In this document: positions 19,874-28,764 of the stretch, piece by piece
Layout of the letters: the number at the start of each line of letters is the position of its first letter
How positions within the stretch are numbered: the first letter of the stretch is position 1
NCBI RefSeq assembly: GCF_030283145.1
Contig: NZ_JASNWE010000003.1
Span: forward strand, 558,001 to 622,000
Direction: 5' to 3'
Source of the DNA: Actinomadura xylanilytica
GTDB taxonomy: Bacteria; Actinomycetota; Actinomycetes; Streptosporangiales; Streptosporangiaceae
Length of the DNA stretch: 64,000 bases
Position numbers and translations under genes: made by a program
Notes under the pieces: generated by a model
Told to the model about the DNA's origin: nothing
What the model saw: only the letters and a program-made list of their open reading frames with translations
The model's database searches: none

Positions 19874-20326
19874 CCACACACCCTTCGCGTCATCCCGCCA
19901 CCGTATAGGCGGTCAGGGCATCGCGAAGATCTGTTCGGAACGCTCTGACCGTCATCGGTCAACCGGTGCCCGGCTCCCCGTCCACGAACGGCCGGTGCAG
20001 CGCGGCCACCCACCGGAATCGAGGTTCGAGAGCCGCGACACGTCCCTTCCGGGGACAAGGAGACGGTCGCCGCCGTCCGGGACGCTGCCGGCAGCAGCGG
20101 CCTCGAGCCGACGACACCGGCGCACGCGGCCAGGGCCGGCGCATGGTGGTGTGACAGGCGGCGTTGTGGGGTGTGGCCGCGGGCCTGTCCGGCGAGGCGC
20201 TGGAGTGGAGACCTCCGAGCGCCAGGGTGTCCGCGTGTGGCCAATCAAAGGCACTGCCAATGATCATTTCAGCGGGTAAAGAAAGATCGGCGCAGTCAAC
20301 CTCTGACCGTCGAGCAAGGGGCCACC
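19874..20326. other. divergent intergenic region with a short inverted repeat
   Basis: This 453-bp gap separates the leftward helicase operon from the rightward membrane-protein gene. I see no convincing gene in it. An inverted repeat TGACCG-TCAT-CGGTCA lies at 19946-19961, about 75 bp upstream of the helicase start, and could be an operator. The last 80 bp before 20327 are AT-richer and probably hold the promoter of the membrane-protein gene. Confidence 0.4.
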
Positions 20327-21208
20327 ATGGTCGGCAGAACTCCCTCGGGCCGCAGTCGCCCATCACGGCGGCATCCGCCGGCGCGTCCACCGTCCAGGAT
20401 GCGGCGGATATACCGCCCGGCCGTCTGGCTGGGCAGCATCCTCACCGCGGGCGTCACGGCTCTCGTTGTGACACTCGTATCGACCGGCGGCCAGAAGGTC
20501 TTGCAGGCTCCCAAGGGTTCGCCCATCACGATCGGCGCGGTCGCCTTGCAGCGCGACGAAGATCTCAAGGGGGACTCATATGTCTTCCGGGATCCCGTCA
20601 CCGTGCCACCAGACCAGCTCCGGGTGATGAGCGCGAACATGGACGCCAGCGGCTGGGCCCGATCGAACGGCGGCGTCGACGTCGACACGGTCATCGCCCA
20701 GGTGGTCTTGGTCGGCAACCGCACAGACCCGGTTCGGATATTGGGCATGAAGGCGATCAAGCACTGTGGCCCGCCGCTCACCGGCACGATCATCAACAAG
20801 CCAACCGGTGGGGCGGACGACACCATCCGTCTCGCCTTCGACCTGGAAGCACCGGACTCCTCGGCGCGTACCTGGTCCGGTGGGGGCGGCGGGTTCGGCG
20901 GGAACTACTTCGACTCCAAGACCATCTCGCTCAAGTATAAGGAGCAGCAGACGCTCCAAATACTGGGGATAACCCGAAGGAAGTACTGCGAATTCCGCAT
21001 TCAGTTGACGGTCTTCAATGGCAAGAGGACCGAGACAATGACGATGACGAACGGAGGTCATCCCTTCAAGGTCTCCGCCCAACTACCCTTTCCCCAAGAC
21101 AACTCCGCACCCTTCTCTGGCTATCAGCGGGCCTACGTTGGCGGCGTCTTGAACACAAAAGAACACGGAGCGTTCATGCAGGTGGATCCGAAAAAATTCA
21201 GGGGCTGA
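20327..21208 (+). CDS. single-pass membrane protein of unknown function
   Basis: The 293-residue protein has a basic Arg/Pro-rich N-terminus (residues 1-30), one membrane segment at about 31-52, and a C-terminal domain of about 240 residues predicted to lie outside the cytoplasm. The domain contains a glycine-rich loop (SGGGGGFGGNYF) and two well-separated cysteines that could form a disulfide. Codon use is less GC-extreme than in neighbouring genes, especially near the 3-prime end. No family is recognised. It is flanked by the defence operon and an XRE module but shows no overlap with either, so no partner can be inferred. Confidence 0.65.
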   Translation: MVGRTPSGRSRPSRRHPPARPPSRMRRIYRPAVWLGSILTAGVTALVVTLVSTGGQKVLQAPKGSPITIGAVALQRDEDLKGDSYVFRDPVTVPPDQLRVMSANMDASGWARSNGGVDVDTVIAQVVLVGNRTDPVRILGMKAIKHCGPPLTGTIINKPTGGADDTIRLAFDLEAPDSSARTWSGGGGGFGGNYFDSKTISLKYKEQQTLQILGITRRKYCEFRIQLTVFNGKRTETMTMTNGGHPFKVSAQLPFPQDNSAPFSGYQRAYVGGVLNTKEHGAFMQVDPKKFRG

Positions 21209-21344
21209 CGACTTTCACGATCGGCCTCCAGGTGCGCGGCATCTTCGGGCCGGATAGTGCGCATGTCCCCGGCCAGAACTCCTGGCACATCTCCCGTTCA
21301 CCCGGGAGGTAGAGCACTGCGCCGGGAACAAGGGTCTGCACCAT
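21198..21344 (-). CDS. possible 48-aa small protein
   Basis: A short reading frame from ATG at 21344 encodes 48 residues beginning MVQTLVPGAVLYLPGE. The codons have mostly G or C in third position, and the start resembles short actinobacterial proteins that open with a PGxxxxLP motif. It follows the 95-aa gene on the same strand after a 70-bp gap. No clear ribosome site is visible. Its 3-prime end overlaps the convergent membrane-protein gene by 11 bp. It may be a decayed fragment. Confidence 0.3.
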   Translation of the reverse strand: MVQTLVPGAVLYLPGEREMCQEFWPGTCALSGPKMPRTWRPIVKVVSP

Positions 21345-21414
21345 GCTGAGGGCGATCCTGAGCGTCACGTGCGGCGGGACGAATGCGCCCGCCCGAGGAC
21401 AGGGCAGGGCTGCC

Positions 21415-21702
21415 CTACGGGCGGGCGATGCCTGGGCAGTCGAACGGGGACGGCCCACCCGCCCCGTCAACAGAGGTGCCGGTCTTGGGGCGACGGCCAT
21501 GACGCGGGCAGAAATCCTCACTGTCAGCGTCACGCGCGATGTAATCGGGGGCCGTGTCCCACCGATGCATGGCGCGGGCGAGCAGCCGGAGCGCGAAGAA
21601 CGACCAGGGACCGCCGTCGTCATCTCGACGGACGAACTCAGCGCCGCACCGATCCCCGTCGCAGGTGATCACGGTCGCTCCCGGCCGTGTGTGCGCCGAC
21701 AT
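21415..21702 (-). CDS. small cysteine-containing protein next to anti-sigma-like ATPase
   Basis: This 95-residue protein has C14 and C19 near the N-terminus and C65/H68 further on, which could bind zinc. Its ATG overlaps the stop of the ATPase gene upstream (ATGA), so translation is coupled. Similar short proteins often accompany HATPase/XRE/DUF397 clusters in actinomycetes; the function is not known. The start choice rests on the overlap, because the upstream in-frame ATG lies inside the neighbouring gene. Confidence 0.6.
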   Translation of the reverse strand: MSAHTRPGATVITCDGDRCGAEFVRRDDDGGPWSFFALRLLARAMHRWDTAPDYIARDADSEDFCPRHGRRPKTGTSVDGAGGPSPFDCPGIARP

Positions 21703-22121
21703 CAGAACCCGACCTCGAACCACACCGTCAGACCGGCATCGTCCGCCCGCGTACCCCATGAATCGGCGAGCGCATCGATGATCATGAGCCCCCGCCCGGA
21801 GGTGGCGTCCGGGGAAACGTCATCGCGGACGTGGAACAACCCAGCGGACGACAGGGTTCCCGCGTCGATGACCTCGACGCGCAACACTCGGGATCGGCGG
21901 ACCAGCACGATCGTGATCGCTCCGTCCCCATGCAGAAGCGCGTTGGTGATCACCTCCGACGCGCACAACAGCAGGTCGTCGAGGGCATCGGCCGCTGTGG
22001 ACAGAGGGTGCGTGATCGTCGAAGCGACCACGTCGGCGATCCACCTACGCGCACGCGGGACCTCATCACGGTCCGGCGCGATGTTCAGCACGCCGAAGAT
22101 CACGCCGCCGTCGTCGCGCAT
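21702..22121 (-). CDS. ATP-binding protein of the RsbW/anti-sigma HATPase type
   Basis: This protein of about 139 residues has a GHKL fold: an N-box E.ITNALLHG, a G1-like VEVIDAG and a G2-like GRGLMIIDALAD. These match the HATPase_c_2 family of RsbW-like serine kinases, which bind sigma or anti-sigma partners. It lies divergently from the XRE/DUF397 pair, a very common actinomycete arrangement. The start is uncertain: the ATG has no clear ribosome site, and in-frame GTG codons at 22154 and 22157 would add 11-12 residues. Confidence 0.8.
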   Translation of the reverse strand: MRDDGGVIFGVLNIAPDRDEVPRARRWIADVVASTITHPLSTAADALDDLLLCASEVITNALLHGDGAITIVLVRRSRVLRVEVIDAGTLSSAGLFHVRDDVSPDATSGRGLMIIDALADSWGTRADDAGLTVWFEVGF

Positions 22122-22467
22122 CGCGGGGACGCCGGGTGTGGCATTCACGTTCACCACGCCGCCCGCCAGGCGATGTGGCCGCGTACGTGCGGGTCGTCGC
22201 AGGTGATCTGCAGGCCATCGAGACTCGCGTGCAGCGGCCTCGCCAGTGGATCGAAGTATGCGTTCGTGTGCGTGCGGTCGTTCGTCGCCGGAGCTTCGAA
22301 GGTCACCCTTGATCACCCACCGTGGTCTGGTCGCGCCGAGATCACTCGCGCATGTTCGTGTCCGCCTGCACACCGTCCGTGATGCTGGCATGCTGACCTC
22401 CGCCAACCTTGCGACTGGGGCACACTGTTTGGCAAGTCCCCATTGGCAAGTTCCCGAAAGGAGAGTT
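22122..22467. other. divergent promoter region of the XRE module
   Basis: This gap between the leftward HATPase gene and the rightward XRE gene holds no convincing gene. Its XRE-proximal end carries two direct repeats, listed separately. The rest has no palindrome or hairpin that stands out by eye. Confidence 0.4.
22429..22455 (+). promoter_or_regulatory. tandem direct repeat, likely XRE operator
   Basis: TTGGCAAGTCCCC at 22429-22441 and TTGGCAAGTTCCC at 22443-22455 are 12/13 identical with a 14-bp period. They end 12 bp before the ATG and directly precede the GGAGAG ribosome site. The position suits autoregulation by the XRE protein; no experiment on this locus is known to me. Confidence 0.55.
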
Positions 22468-23328
22468 ATGTCCAGCCGTCCCGGGCCCACCGTCCGTGCA
22501 CGTCGACTCCGATACGAGTTGAGGCGACTACGGGAGCAGTGCGGACTGACCATCGATCAAGTGGCCGAGCGGGCCGAAGGGGACTTCGGCACGTCGACGA
22601 TCAGTCGATGGGAGACCGGAGATCGCAAAGTCCGTCCCACCGACCTGCGGGTCCTGCTCGACATCTACGAGGTGGACGACGCGAAGCGCGAGGTTCTCCT
22701 CACGCTCGCCCGCGAGACGAGACAGCGCGGGTGGTGGCACTCCTACGGCAAGGCAGTGCCGGACTGGTTCCAGTTCTTCGTCGGCCTGGAGAGCGGTGCG
22801 GCATCCATCCGCACCTATGCGGCCGAGCTGATCCCCGGACTGCTTCAGACGGAGAGCTACCACCGCGCGTTTCTGGGGGCGGCGCCTGCCGCTGGCAACG
22901 AAGAAGAGATCGCTCGCAAGATCGCCGTACGGACGGCACGACAGGAGCGGCTGGCGGACGACAGTCCGATAGAACTGTGGGCCATCCTCAACGAGGCCGT
23001 GATCCGCCGTGTCGTCGGCAGCACCGAGACGATGCGCGAGCAACTGCACCACGTCGCGGACATGACCGACCTGCCTCACATCAGCATTCAAGTGCTCCCG
23101 TTTCGCGCGGGCGCACACCCCGCCATGGACGGATCGTTCACCATCCTGGGGTTCCCGGAGGCATTCGACCCAGATGTGGGGTACCTGGAGAACCAGACCG
23201 GCAGCCTCTATCTTGAGGAGGAACATCAGGTACAGCGCTATAAGCTCATACATGAGCACCTGGTCGCGAAAGCTCTCGACCCGGACGAATCCCGAGCCCT
23301 GCTGACCCGAGCAGCAGACCAACTATGA
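22468..23328 (+). CDS. XRE-type regulator with DUF5753
   Basis: The 286-residue regulator has an N-terminal helix-turn-helix (about residues 8-60, including LTIDQVAERAEG and STISRWETG) and a C-terminal DUF5753 domain. It starts at an ATG with GGAGAG 3 nt upstream. It belongs to the large WhiJ-like actinobacterial family, whose members pair with DUF397 proteins and affect development or antibiotic production. The DUF397 gene follows after 9 bp. Tandem repeats just upstream suggest autoregulation. Confidence 0.92.
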   Translation: MSSRPGPTVRARRLRYELRRLREQCGLTIDQVAERAEGDFGTSTISRWETGDRKVRPTDLRVLLDIYEVDDAKREVLLTLARETRQRGWWHSYGKAVPDWFQFFVGLESGAASIRTYAAELIPGLLQTESYHRAFLGAAPAAGNEEEIARKIAVRTARQERLADDSPIELWAILNEAVIRRVVGSTETMREQLHHVADMTDLPHISIQVLPFRAGAHPAMDGSFTILGFPEAFDPDVGYLENQTGSLYLEEEHQVQRYKLIHEHLVAKALDPDESRALLTRAADQL

Positions 23329-23337
23329 GGCAGGACG

Positions 23338-23565
23338 ATGGACCGGACGAGGCACGCGGACGTTGCAAACGCTGACCTGTCCCGCGCTGTGTGGCGCAAG
23401 AGCCGTCGGAGCAACAACGGCGGCGAGTGTGTCGAGGTCGCCGACCTCACAACGAGCATCGGCGTACGAGACAGCAAGAACCCGGACGCCGGTCACCTCA
23501 CGTTCGCCCCGGACACGTGGGCAGCGTTCACGGTCGCAGTGAAGCGCGGCCGGCACGACCGCTAA
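23338..23565 (+). CDS. DUF397 domain protein
   Basis: The 75-residue protein has the DUF397 hallmarks: W.KS..S...GECVEVA near residues 19-36, VRDSK.P near 43-49 and W..F near the end. DUF397 proteins are small partners of the adjacent XRE/DUF5753 regulators and probably antagonise them, as in toxin-antitoxin-like or BldB-related modules. It ends 31 bp before a strong terminator hairpin. Confidence 0.92.
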   Translation: MDRTRHADVANADLSRAVWRKSRRSNNGGECVEVADLTTSIGVRDSKNPDAGHLTFAPDTWAAFTVAVKRGRHDR

Positions 23566-23596
23566 GCGGACTCCCCCAACCCCGACCAGCACGTGT

Positions 23597-23623
23597 GAGC
23601 CCCTTCCCCAAGGGGCTCTTTGT
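23597..23623 (+). terminator. intrinsic terminator after the XRE/DUF397 pair
   Basis: A 9-bp perfect stem (GAGCCCCTT / AAGGGGCTC) with a CCCC loop lies at 23597-23618, followed by TTTGTG. It sits between the rightward DUF397 gene and the convergent methylase gene. Confidence 0.75.
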
Positions 23624-23772
23624 GCCCAGCGGCCCGTCACTGCCGCCCAAGTGGCCGGCGAACGACACCAAATCAACCCCGCTCGCTGCCGTGCGCGTGA
23701 GATGCGGCCCGATCGTCATCCACCGCCACTCCCAACGACACCCCGAGGAGCTCGGGGCGGCACGACCTCGGG

Positions 23773-26700
23773 TCACGAAGACGAGCCTCCGCCGTCCGGC
23801 GTCCACCCCTCAGCCTTCGCCCGCTCCAGCCGCTCCGAGAACACCGCATGCGCCTGCCGGTACTCAGCCTCACGATCAGCCTTGTAGAAGGGTGCCAAAT
23901 ATCCTTTGGGGGGGGGTTCGTTCTTTTTGTCCTTCAGATGCTTAATAAGTTGAGTATAGTCATCTTTTATTTGCCCAGCGCCGTAGGCGTCAAAATCGGC
24001 CGCAATTCGACGCCCACGTGAATCAAAGTACATACTATTCTCATATGTCAACAACTGGGGAAATCGCGCTTGATATACAGCAATGAGCTCTTCAGTAGTA
24101 AGACCCATCATCACAGCCACCAATGAATCAATTTCGACGAGGCCAGCGCGGCGCTCCCTCTCATTTCTGAGAGGCGTATCCGGAGTCCAGGATTGCAACA
24201 CATTTCCAAGAGGTGCAAGTTTGGGCCAAGAACAAGCCCATTCAATATTTGGCCATTTATTCTCGTAAACTCGACCCCAAAGATCAGCATATATGCTCGT
24301 CACAGAGTTTAGTCTCATCGAGATTAGAGCCAAATCACTCGACAATGGATGATTTGACCGCGGAATAGGCATCGACCCTGCATCCGCTACATCCAAATGA
24401 TTTTTCCCACTCACGCGCAGGAAGTAATCAACAGGCAAGGCAGCCCAGAATCCGGCAATCAAAGCGAGGTCACGGTCGCTTGATGTCGCCATACTGCGGA
24501 CCGCATGAATGTGAGTCGGCCCAGGAGGAATTATGCAAACGAAAAGACTTCTTTCAGTTGAAGCTGGCACCCATTCGCGCCAGCACACTCTATAATACTC
24601 CGAATACCGCCTTCCGTTCCAAGTTTCCTGAGCTCGCCGAAAATCAGAGATGCTCGATGTTCGTATATACTCAGAACGAGGTACTGAATTTGACCCCAAA
24701 GACACGAGATCCATTGGCCTCCCACCCCTTTTCGGGATCGGCGGCCTTTTGGCAAAAGGCGTTGCCACACCGAACTGTGGGCCCTTTAGTGTTACATCAT
24801 CCCAACTGATGGGTTCTGTCAATTCTTCCCTTATTAGCTTGGCCGCCTTGGCGCCAGTTTCGTGGTAGCCAGAGAATATCTTATGGTCCACGTCGTGCAA
24901 CCGCTCTTGAATCTGCAGCAGGACATTGATTGCCTTTCGCTCGGCGGTACTAACAGGATACAACAGCCTAACTTGCTCTACTGGAATATTCACATCACCC
25001 GTCAGTCGTTGCCACTCAAGCAGAGTGGACGAGTTAATTCTCAGCAAGCGCTTGCCGTGTGGGCGAATATCCCAGTCACCTTCGAACTTGACTCCCGGCG
25101 CCACACCTGATCCATCGTGAACAAGAGACCCACTCAGTGTTGAAGGATCAAAAAGCCAACTCAAATGCAGAAAGGATATAGGTTGAATACTTCCGTATAC
25201 ATGGATCCCAAATTGCTTATTACTATCAACTTCCGGGAATATTTTGCGCCTATTTTGAAAGTGTCCATGCAGGCGCAGGCGACGATAGCATTCAGCCCTA
25301 AATTCCCCTTCACGGGCACCCGTAAAATGGGAATCTGGATGAATAAGGCCAACCACGCCAGCCCTCCCTGCTGACGCCCAGGCGCGCAGCATGAAACATC
25401 GATAAAGATCTGACTGAGTTCCATTCAATATCGAATAAAAAGTAGTCGATCCAAGATGTGCATCTATTCCAGCGTTTTCAGTCAGCTCATCAGTAACAAA
25501 CTTCACCATCTTTTCAGAAGAAAAGACAATCTGTCGCCGGAGATCCCGCTGCTGCGGCAGGGAGTCCGCAAGCATGAACCATGGGTCAAGTTCGGCCACC
25601 ACCACGGTTTCGCTCCATTCAGGACGAACCCACGGAGGATTTCCGACCTGGAGGTCGAAGCCGCCTCGCTGGAAAACCTGGGCGAACTGTAGTTCCCAGT
25701 GGAAGAAGCCCTGCTGCTCTGCGATGTCCTCCACCACGTTCAGCCAGGGGTAGCGTTCGCCGAGCTTGAGTTCGTTGTCCATGCCCATCCAGACCGGGAG
25801 CTGCTCCTCATGGTCGTCCAGCTCGGACAGGGATGCGAAGTGGGCGCCGAGGGAGTCCTCCGGGATGTCGGACGTGCCGAGCAGGGACTCGGCGAAGTCG
25901 AGCCAGTCGTCGAGGTCGGCGAGCGGGACCACTGAGCGTCGCTCCACCCGCTGTGCCTTTCGGCCCGACTTCGGGCGGGGCTTTGGTGGTGCGATCGGGA
26001 TCTGGACGGACTCCTCGCCGAAGAGGGATTCTGCCGCCCACGTCTGAGGGAAACCGGCCGGCTCCGGATCAGGTGCCTCTACCGGGTTTGAGGTGCCGGG
26101 GAGGGTGTCGAGCACTCTGTCTTTCAAGTGCTCGTAGATCTCGGCAGAGCCGTCCAGCAGCTCGGCCTTGTCTAGCGGCCAGAACCAGAGGGCGCACCAG
26201 GCGTCCATCATCGTCTTGAGTCGCCAGTAGGGCGTGCCCGCGAAAGTCAGATCGTTGAGGACCTTTTCCCGGGGGATGGTCTCGTCCGGCTGGCGCAGGT
26301 CGTTGGCGCCCCACACACGAATGCTCCGGCTGATCTCCGTTTCGGAGATCTTCAGGCGCTCGATGACCAGGCCCCACAGGTACTCGGCGCGGCGGGAGAG
26401 TCCTTGGAGGCGTTGGACCTGGGTGAGCTTCTGTCCTTGCCTCTTCTTGGTGGACGGGTCCTTGAGGAGCTTCTTGCGCCAATCCCCCAGACGCTTCGCG
26501 TCGTCGGGGGCGAGTGCCTTGGCTTCCTTCTCCCCCGCTACCGCGCCCCAGCCCTGGGCGGGCAGAAGGAAGTGGTGAATGCGTCCCTCGGGGATCGGGC
26601 CGTCGCGGAAGGGAACGTCCTCGGGCGCGCTCTTGAGCCAGGCCCTCTGCTTGAGGTGCTCCGGCCCGTACAGGCGGCGGCCCGCACCGATGAGGGAGTT

Positions 26701-28764
26701 GCCGCGCCGTAGGTGCAGGCCGAACCAGGGGGCCTGGAGGCCCGGGTACATGACGTTCAGCCAGAGGGAGACCTCGGCCAGTTCGACGGCGGTCTCGTTG
26801 AGGTCCACTCCGTAGGAGTTGTGCAGGGCGATGTACGCCTTGACCTTCTGGAGTTCCTCGGCGTAGAGCTCGGGTTCAAGGGCGTGGCTCAGCTCGACCT
26901 GGCGGCGCTTGAGGTACTCCGCGGCCACCTGGTTGATGGCCTCGTTGAGGAACGCGCCGGAGCCCAGGGCGGGTTCGCAGATCGTCCAGTCGAGGATCTC
27001 GCGTGCCTGAGTGGTCGAGCCGTCCTGGTCGAGTCGTTCGCGCAGGGCGAGCTGCACCGTGACCTGGGTCAGCGACTCGGGCGTGTAATACGAGGCGCTG
27101 GTCTGGCGGTCGCGGCCGGCGAGGCGGTAGACGAACGAGCCGGGGCGGTACCTGACGCGGTCGTCGGTCTTGAAGCCGTTCTCGTCGATGCGGAGGACGA
27201 AGACCGAGTCCTCGTAGTCGTCCACCTTGGACGAGGGGATCATCCAGGAGCCGTCCTTGGGGTCGCCGTTCTTGGCGACCTCGTACAGCTCTTCCTTGGC
27301 GATGAACCCGGTGTAGGACATCAGGCCCTCGTACACCGCGCCGAGCTGGTTGATACCGAGCTGCGCGTACGAGATGAACCCGCCGCGCTCGCGCCGCTTG
27401 CCCTTGGAGAGCATGAGCAGGCGGAGCACCTTGTGCAGGGTCTCGTTGCGGAGGCGGGTGTCGATCCGGGGCAGGTCCTCGTCGTACTCGTCCGGCTCGA
27501 GCGTGGCATCGCCGATGAGGCGAGTGCGGGACGGGTCGAACAGGTCGGCCTTCAACGGCTCGAAGCGCAGGCCCTCGCCCTCGGAGCGGAGCGGCGCGTT
27601 GTCGCCGCGCGGGTTGTGGCCCTTGTTCACCATGCGGAACAGCAGGTCGAGCGACTCGTACAGGTGGACGCTGCGGCGCGACTCCTCCGAGATCAGGTCG
27701 CGGACGATCAGGTCGCCGAGTCGGGCCATGCTGTAGCCCTTGACGTAGGCCTCGTCGTCGGTGGGCAGGATGCCCAGCTCGGGACGGGCCTCGGCGTACA
27801 GCAGGAACAGGATCCGGTAGAGGTAGCGCAGCGATTCGCGGCCGAGCTCCTTGGCGAACGCGCCGGGCTCCATGATCTCTTCGGGGCGGACGCCCTGCTC
27901 GCGCATGCGGGCGAGCACCTCGTTGGCGATGATCTCGACGGAGTCGCGGAGGCCCTCGCGCAGCTCCTTCGACACGCCCACGGCGTGCTGGCGGGAGCCG
28001 TTGAGGAGTTCGGCGAGGGGTTCGGTGCCGCCCTCTTCGGGGGGCAGGAGCGAGCCGGCGCCGAACAGGGCGGCGATGACCTCGATCTCGGCGGAGTTCG
28101 CGGTGCTGCGGCCGAGAGCGACGTCCAGGCTGACGGCGAGGTAGCGTCCCTCGCCCCAGGTGAGGCGGTCGGCGAGGATGACGACGCCGCCGCACAGGAT
28201 CAGGATGTAGCGGGGCGGTTCGTCGGTCGCGAACAGCCAGGACGCGAGCTTGTCGCCGGTCCTGATCTGGGTGAGGTTGTCGGTGTCGACCGGAGTGAGG
28301 AGCCTTCCGGCCTGGTTGCGGTCGAGGGCGGCGTCGACGTCGGGCGCCCAGCCGCATTCGATCGCGATGACACTGGGGCGCTCGGCCGGTTCGGCGTGCG
28401 CGACGGCGACCTCGTACTGCTTGCCCGAACGCTCGACGGTCAGCGTGCGCGGCGCGGCGTCGAATGTGAGCGCGCGCAGCACCTGGCCGTGCAGCTCGTG
28501 GAGGTTCTTCTCCCACTCGGCGAGATTGCGGGCCCGGCCGGTCTCGCGGATGGTCTCCAGGGCGTCGGCGAAGTACGGGCGCTCCTTGAAGTAGTCGCGT
28601 TTGAGGCCGCGCAGGCCGCTGCGGGGCGTCGGCTTCTCGTCCTTCTCCGCCTCGGTCCAGCGGGAGAGCAGGCCGTCGCTCTTCTTCAGGTCCTTGGGCA
28701 GGATCTCGGCCAGGTAGTGGGCCGAGAAGTAGTCGCCGCGGTTGACGATCGAGTCGTAGGTCAT
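23773..28764 (-). CDS. Eco57I/PglX-like N6-adenine DNA methyltransferase
   Basis: The 1663-residue protein has a long N-terminal region, SAM-binding motif I CEPALGSGAF near 597-606 and catalytic motif IV NPPW with N1042, typical of N6-adenine methylases of the Eco57I/PglX group. A C-terminal target-recognition region follows. No nuclease motif is obvious. The gene is mosaic: codons up to about residue 1078 and the last 40 are GC-rich, while the stretch between (23885-25535) is far poorer in GC. Its ATG overlaps the SNF2 helicase stop (ATGA). With that helicase and the kinase upstream it resembles BREX/DISARM-type modification modules. It probably marks self DNA; whether it also drives restriction is unknown. 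Confidence 0.88.
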   Translation of the reverse strand: MTYDSIVNRGDYFSAHYLAEILPKDLKKSDGLLSRWTEAEKDEKPTPRSGLRGLKRDYFKERPYFADALETIRETGRARNLAEWEKNLHELHGQVLRALTFDAAPRTLTVERSGKQYEVAVAHAEPAERPSVIAIECGWAPDVDAALDRNQAGRLLTPVDTDNLTQIRTGDKLASWLFATDEPPRYILILCGGVVILADRLTWGEGRYLAVSLDVALGRSTANSAEIEVIAALFGAGSLLPPEEGGTEPLAELLNGSRQHAVGVSKELREGLRDSVEIIANEVLARMREQGVRPEEIMEPGAFAKELGRESLRYLYRILFLLYAEARPELGILPTDDEAYVKGYSMARLGDLIVRDLISEESRRSVHLYESLDLLFRMVNKGHNPRGDNAPLRSEGEGLRFEPLKADLFDPSRTRLIGDATLEPDEYDEDLPRIDTRLRNETLHKVLRLLMLSKGKRRERGGFISYAQLGINQLGAVYEGLMSYTGFIAKEELYEVAKNGDPKDGSWMIPSSKVDDYEDSVFVLRIDENGFKTDDRVRYRPGSFVYRLAGRDRQTSASYYTPESLTQVTVQLALRERLDQDGSTTQAREILDWTICEPALGSGAFLNEAINQVAAEYLKRRQVELSHALEPELYAEELQKVKAYIALHNSYGVDLNETAVELAEVSLWLNVMYPGLQAPWFGLHLRRGNSLIGAGRRLYGPEHLKQRAWLKSAPEDVPFRDGPIPEGRIHHFLLPAQGWGAVAGEKEAKALAPDDAKRLGDWRKKLLKDPSTKKRQGQKLTQVQRLQGLSRRAEYLWGLVIERLKISETEISRSIRVWGANDLRQPDETIPREKVLNDLTFAGTPYWRLKTMMDAWCALWFWPLDKAELLDGSAEIYEHLKDRVLDTLPGTSNPVEAPDPEPAGFPQTWAAESLFGEESVQIPIAPPKPRPKSGRKAQRVERRSVVPLADLDDWLDFAESLLGTSDIPEDSLGAHFASLSELDDHEEQLPVWMGMDNELKLGERYPWLNVVEDIAEQQGFFHWELQFAQVFQRGGFDLQVGNPPWVRPEWSETVVVAELDPWFMLADSLPQQRDLRRQIVFSSEKMVKFVTDELTENAGIDAHLGSTTFYSILNGTQSDLYRCFMLRAWASAGRAGVVGLIHPDSHFTGAREGEFRAECYRRLRLHGHFQNRRKIFPEVDSNKQFGIHVYGSIQPISFLHLSWLFDPSTLSGSLVHDGSGVAPGVKFEGDWDIRPHGKRLLRINSSTLLEWQRLTGDVNIPVEQVRLLYPVSTAERKAINVLLQIQERLHDVDHKIFSGYHETGAKAAKLIREELTEPISWDDVTLKGPQFGVATPFAKRPPIPKRGGRPMDLVSLGSNSVPRSEYIRTSSISDFRRAQETWNGRRYSEYYRVCWREWVPASTERSLFVCIIPPGPTHIHAVRSMATSSDRDLALIAGFWAALPVDYFLRVSGKNHLDVADAGSMPIPRSNHPLSSDLALISMRLNSVTSIYADLWGRVYENKWPNIEWACSWPKLAPLGNVLQSWTPDTPLRNERERRAGLVEIDSLVAVMMGLTTEELIAVYQARFPQLLTYENSMYFDSRGRRIAADFDAYGAGQIKDDYTQLIKHLKDKKNEPPPKGYLAPFYKADREAEYRQAHAVFSERLERAKAEGWTPDGGGSSS
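23885..25535. other. AT-rich recombined cassette inside the methylase gene
   Basis: Within one uninterrupted reading frame, base composition drops sharply. For example, 25201-25260 has 21 G/C of 60 and 24241-24300 has 23 of 60, against 43 of 60 at 26641-26700. The left edge lies near the last 40 codons and the right edge near residue 1078, about 36 residues after the NPPW motif. The segment therefore spans the expected target-recognition domain, as if swapped in by recombination. Confidence 0.75.

Noticed and set aside
13610..19948. A 2112-aa open frame antisense to the giant helicase, and similar long antisense frames at 4630-7308, 7318-10035 and 59048-62323
   Set aside because: They mirror real genes in very GC-rich DNA, have low-complexity Gly/Arg/Asp/Val composition and lack known motifs or ribosome sites.
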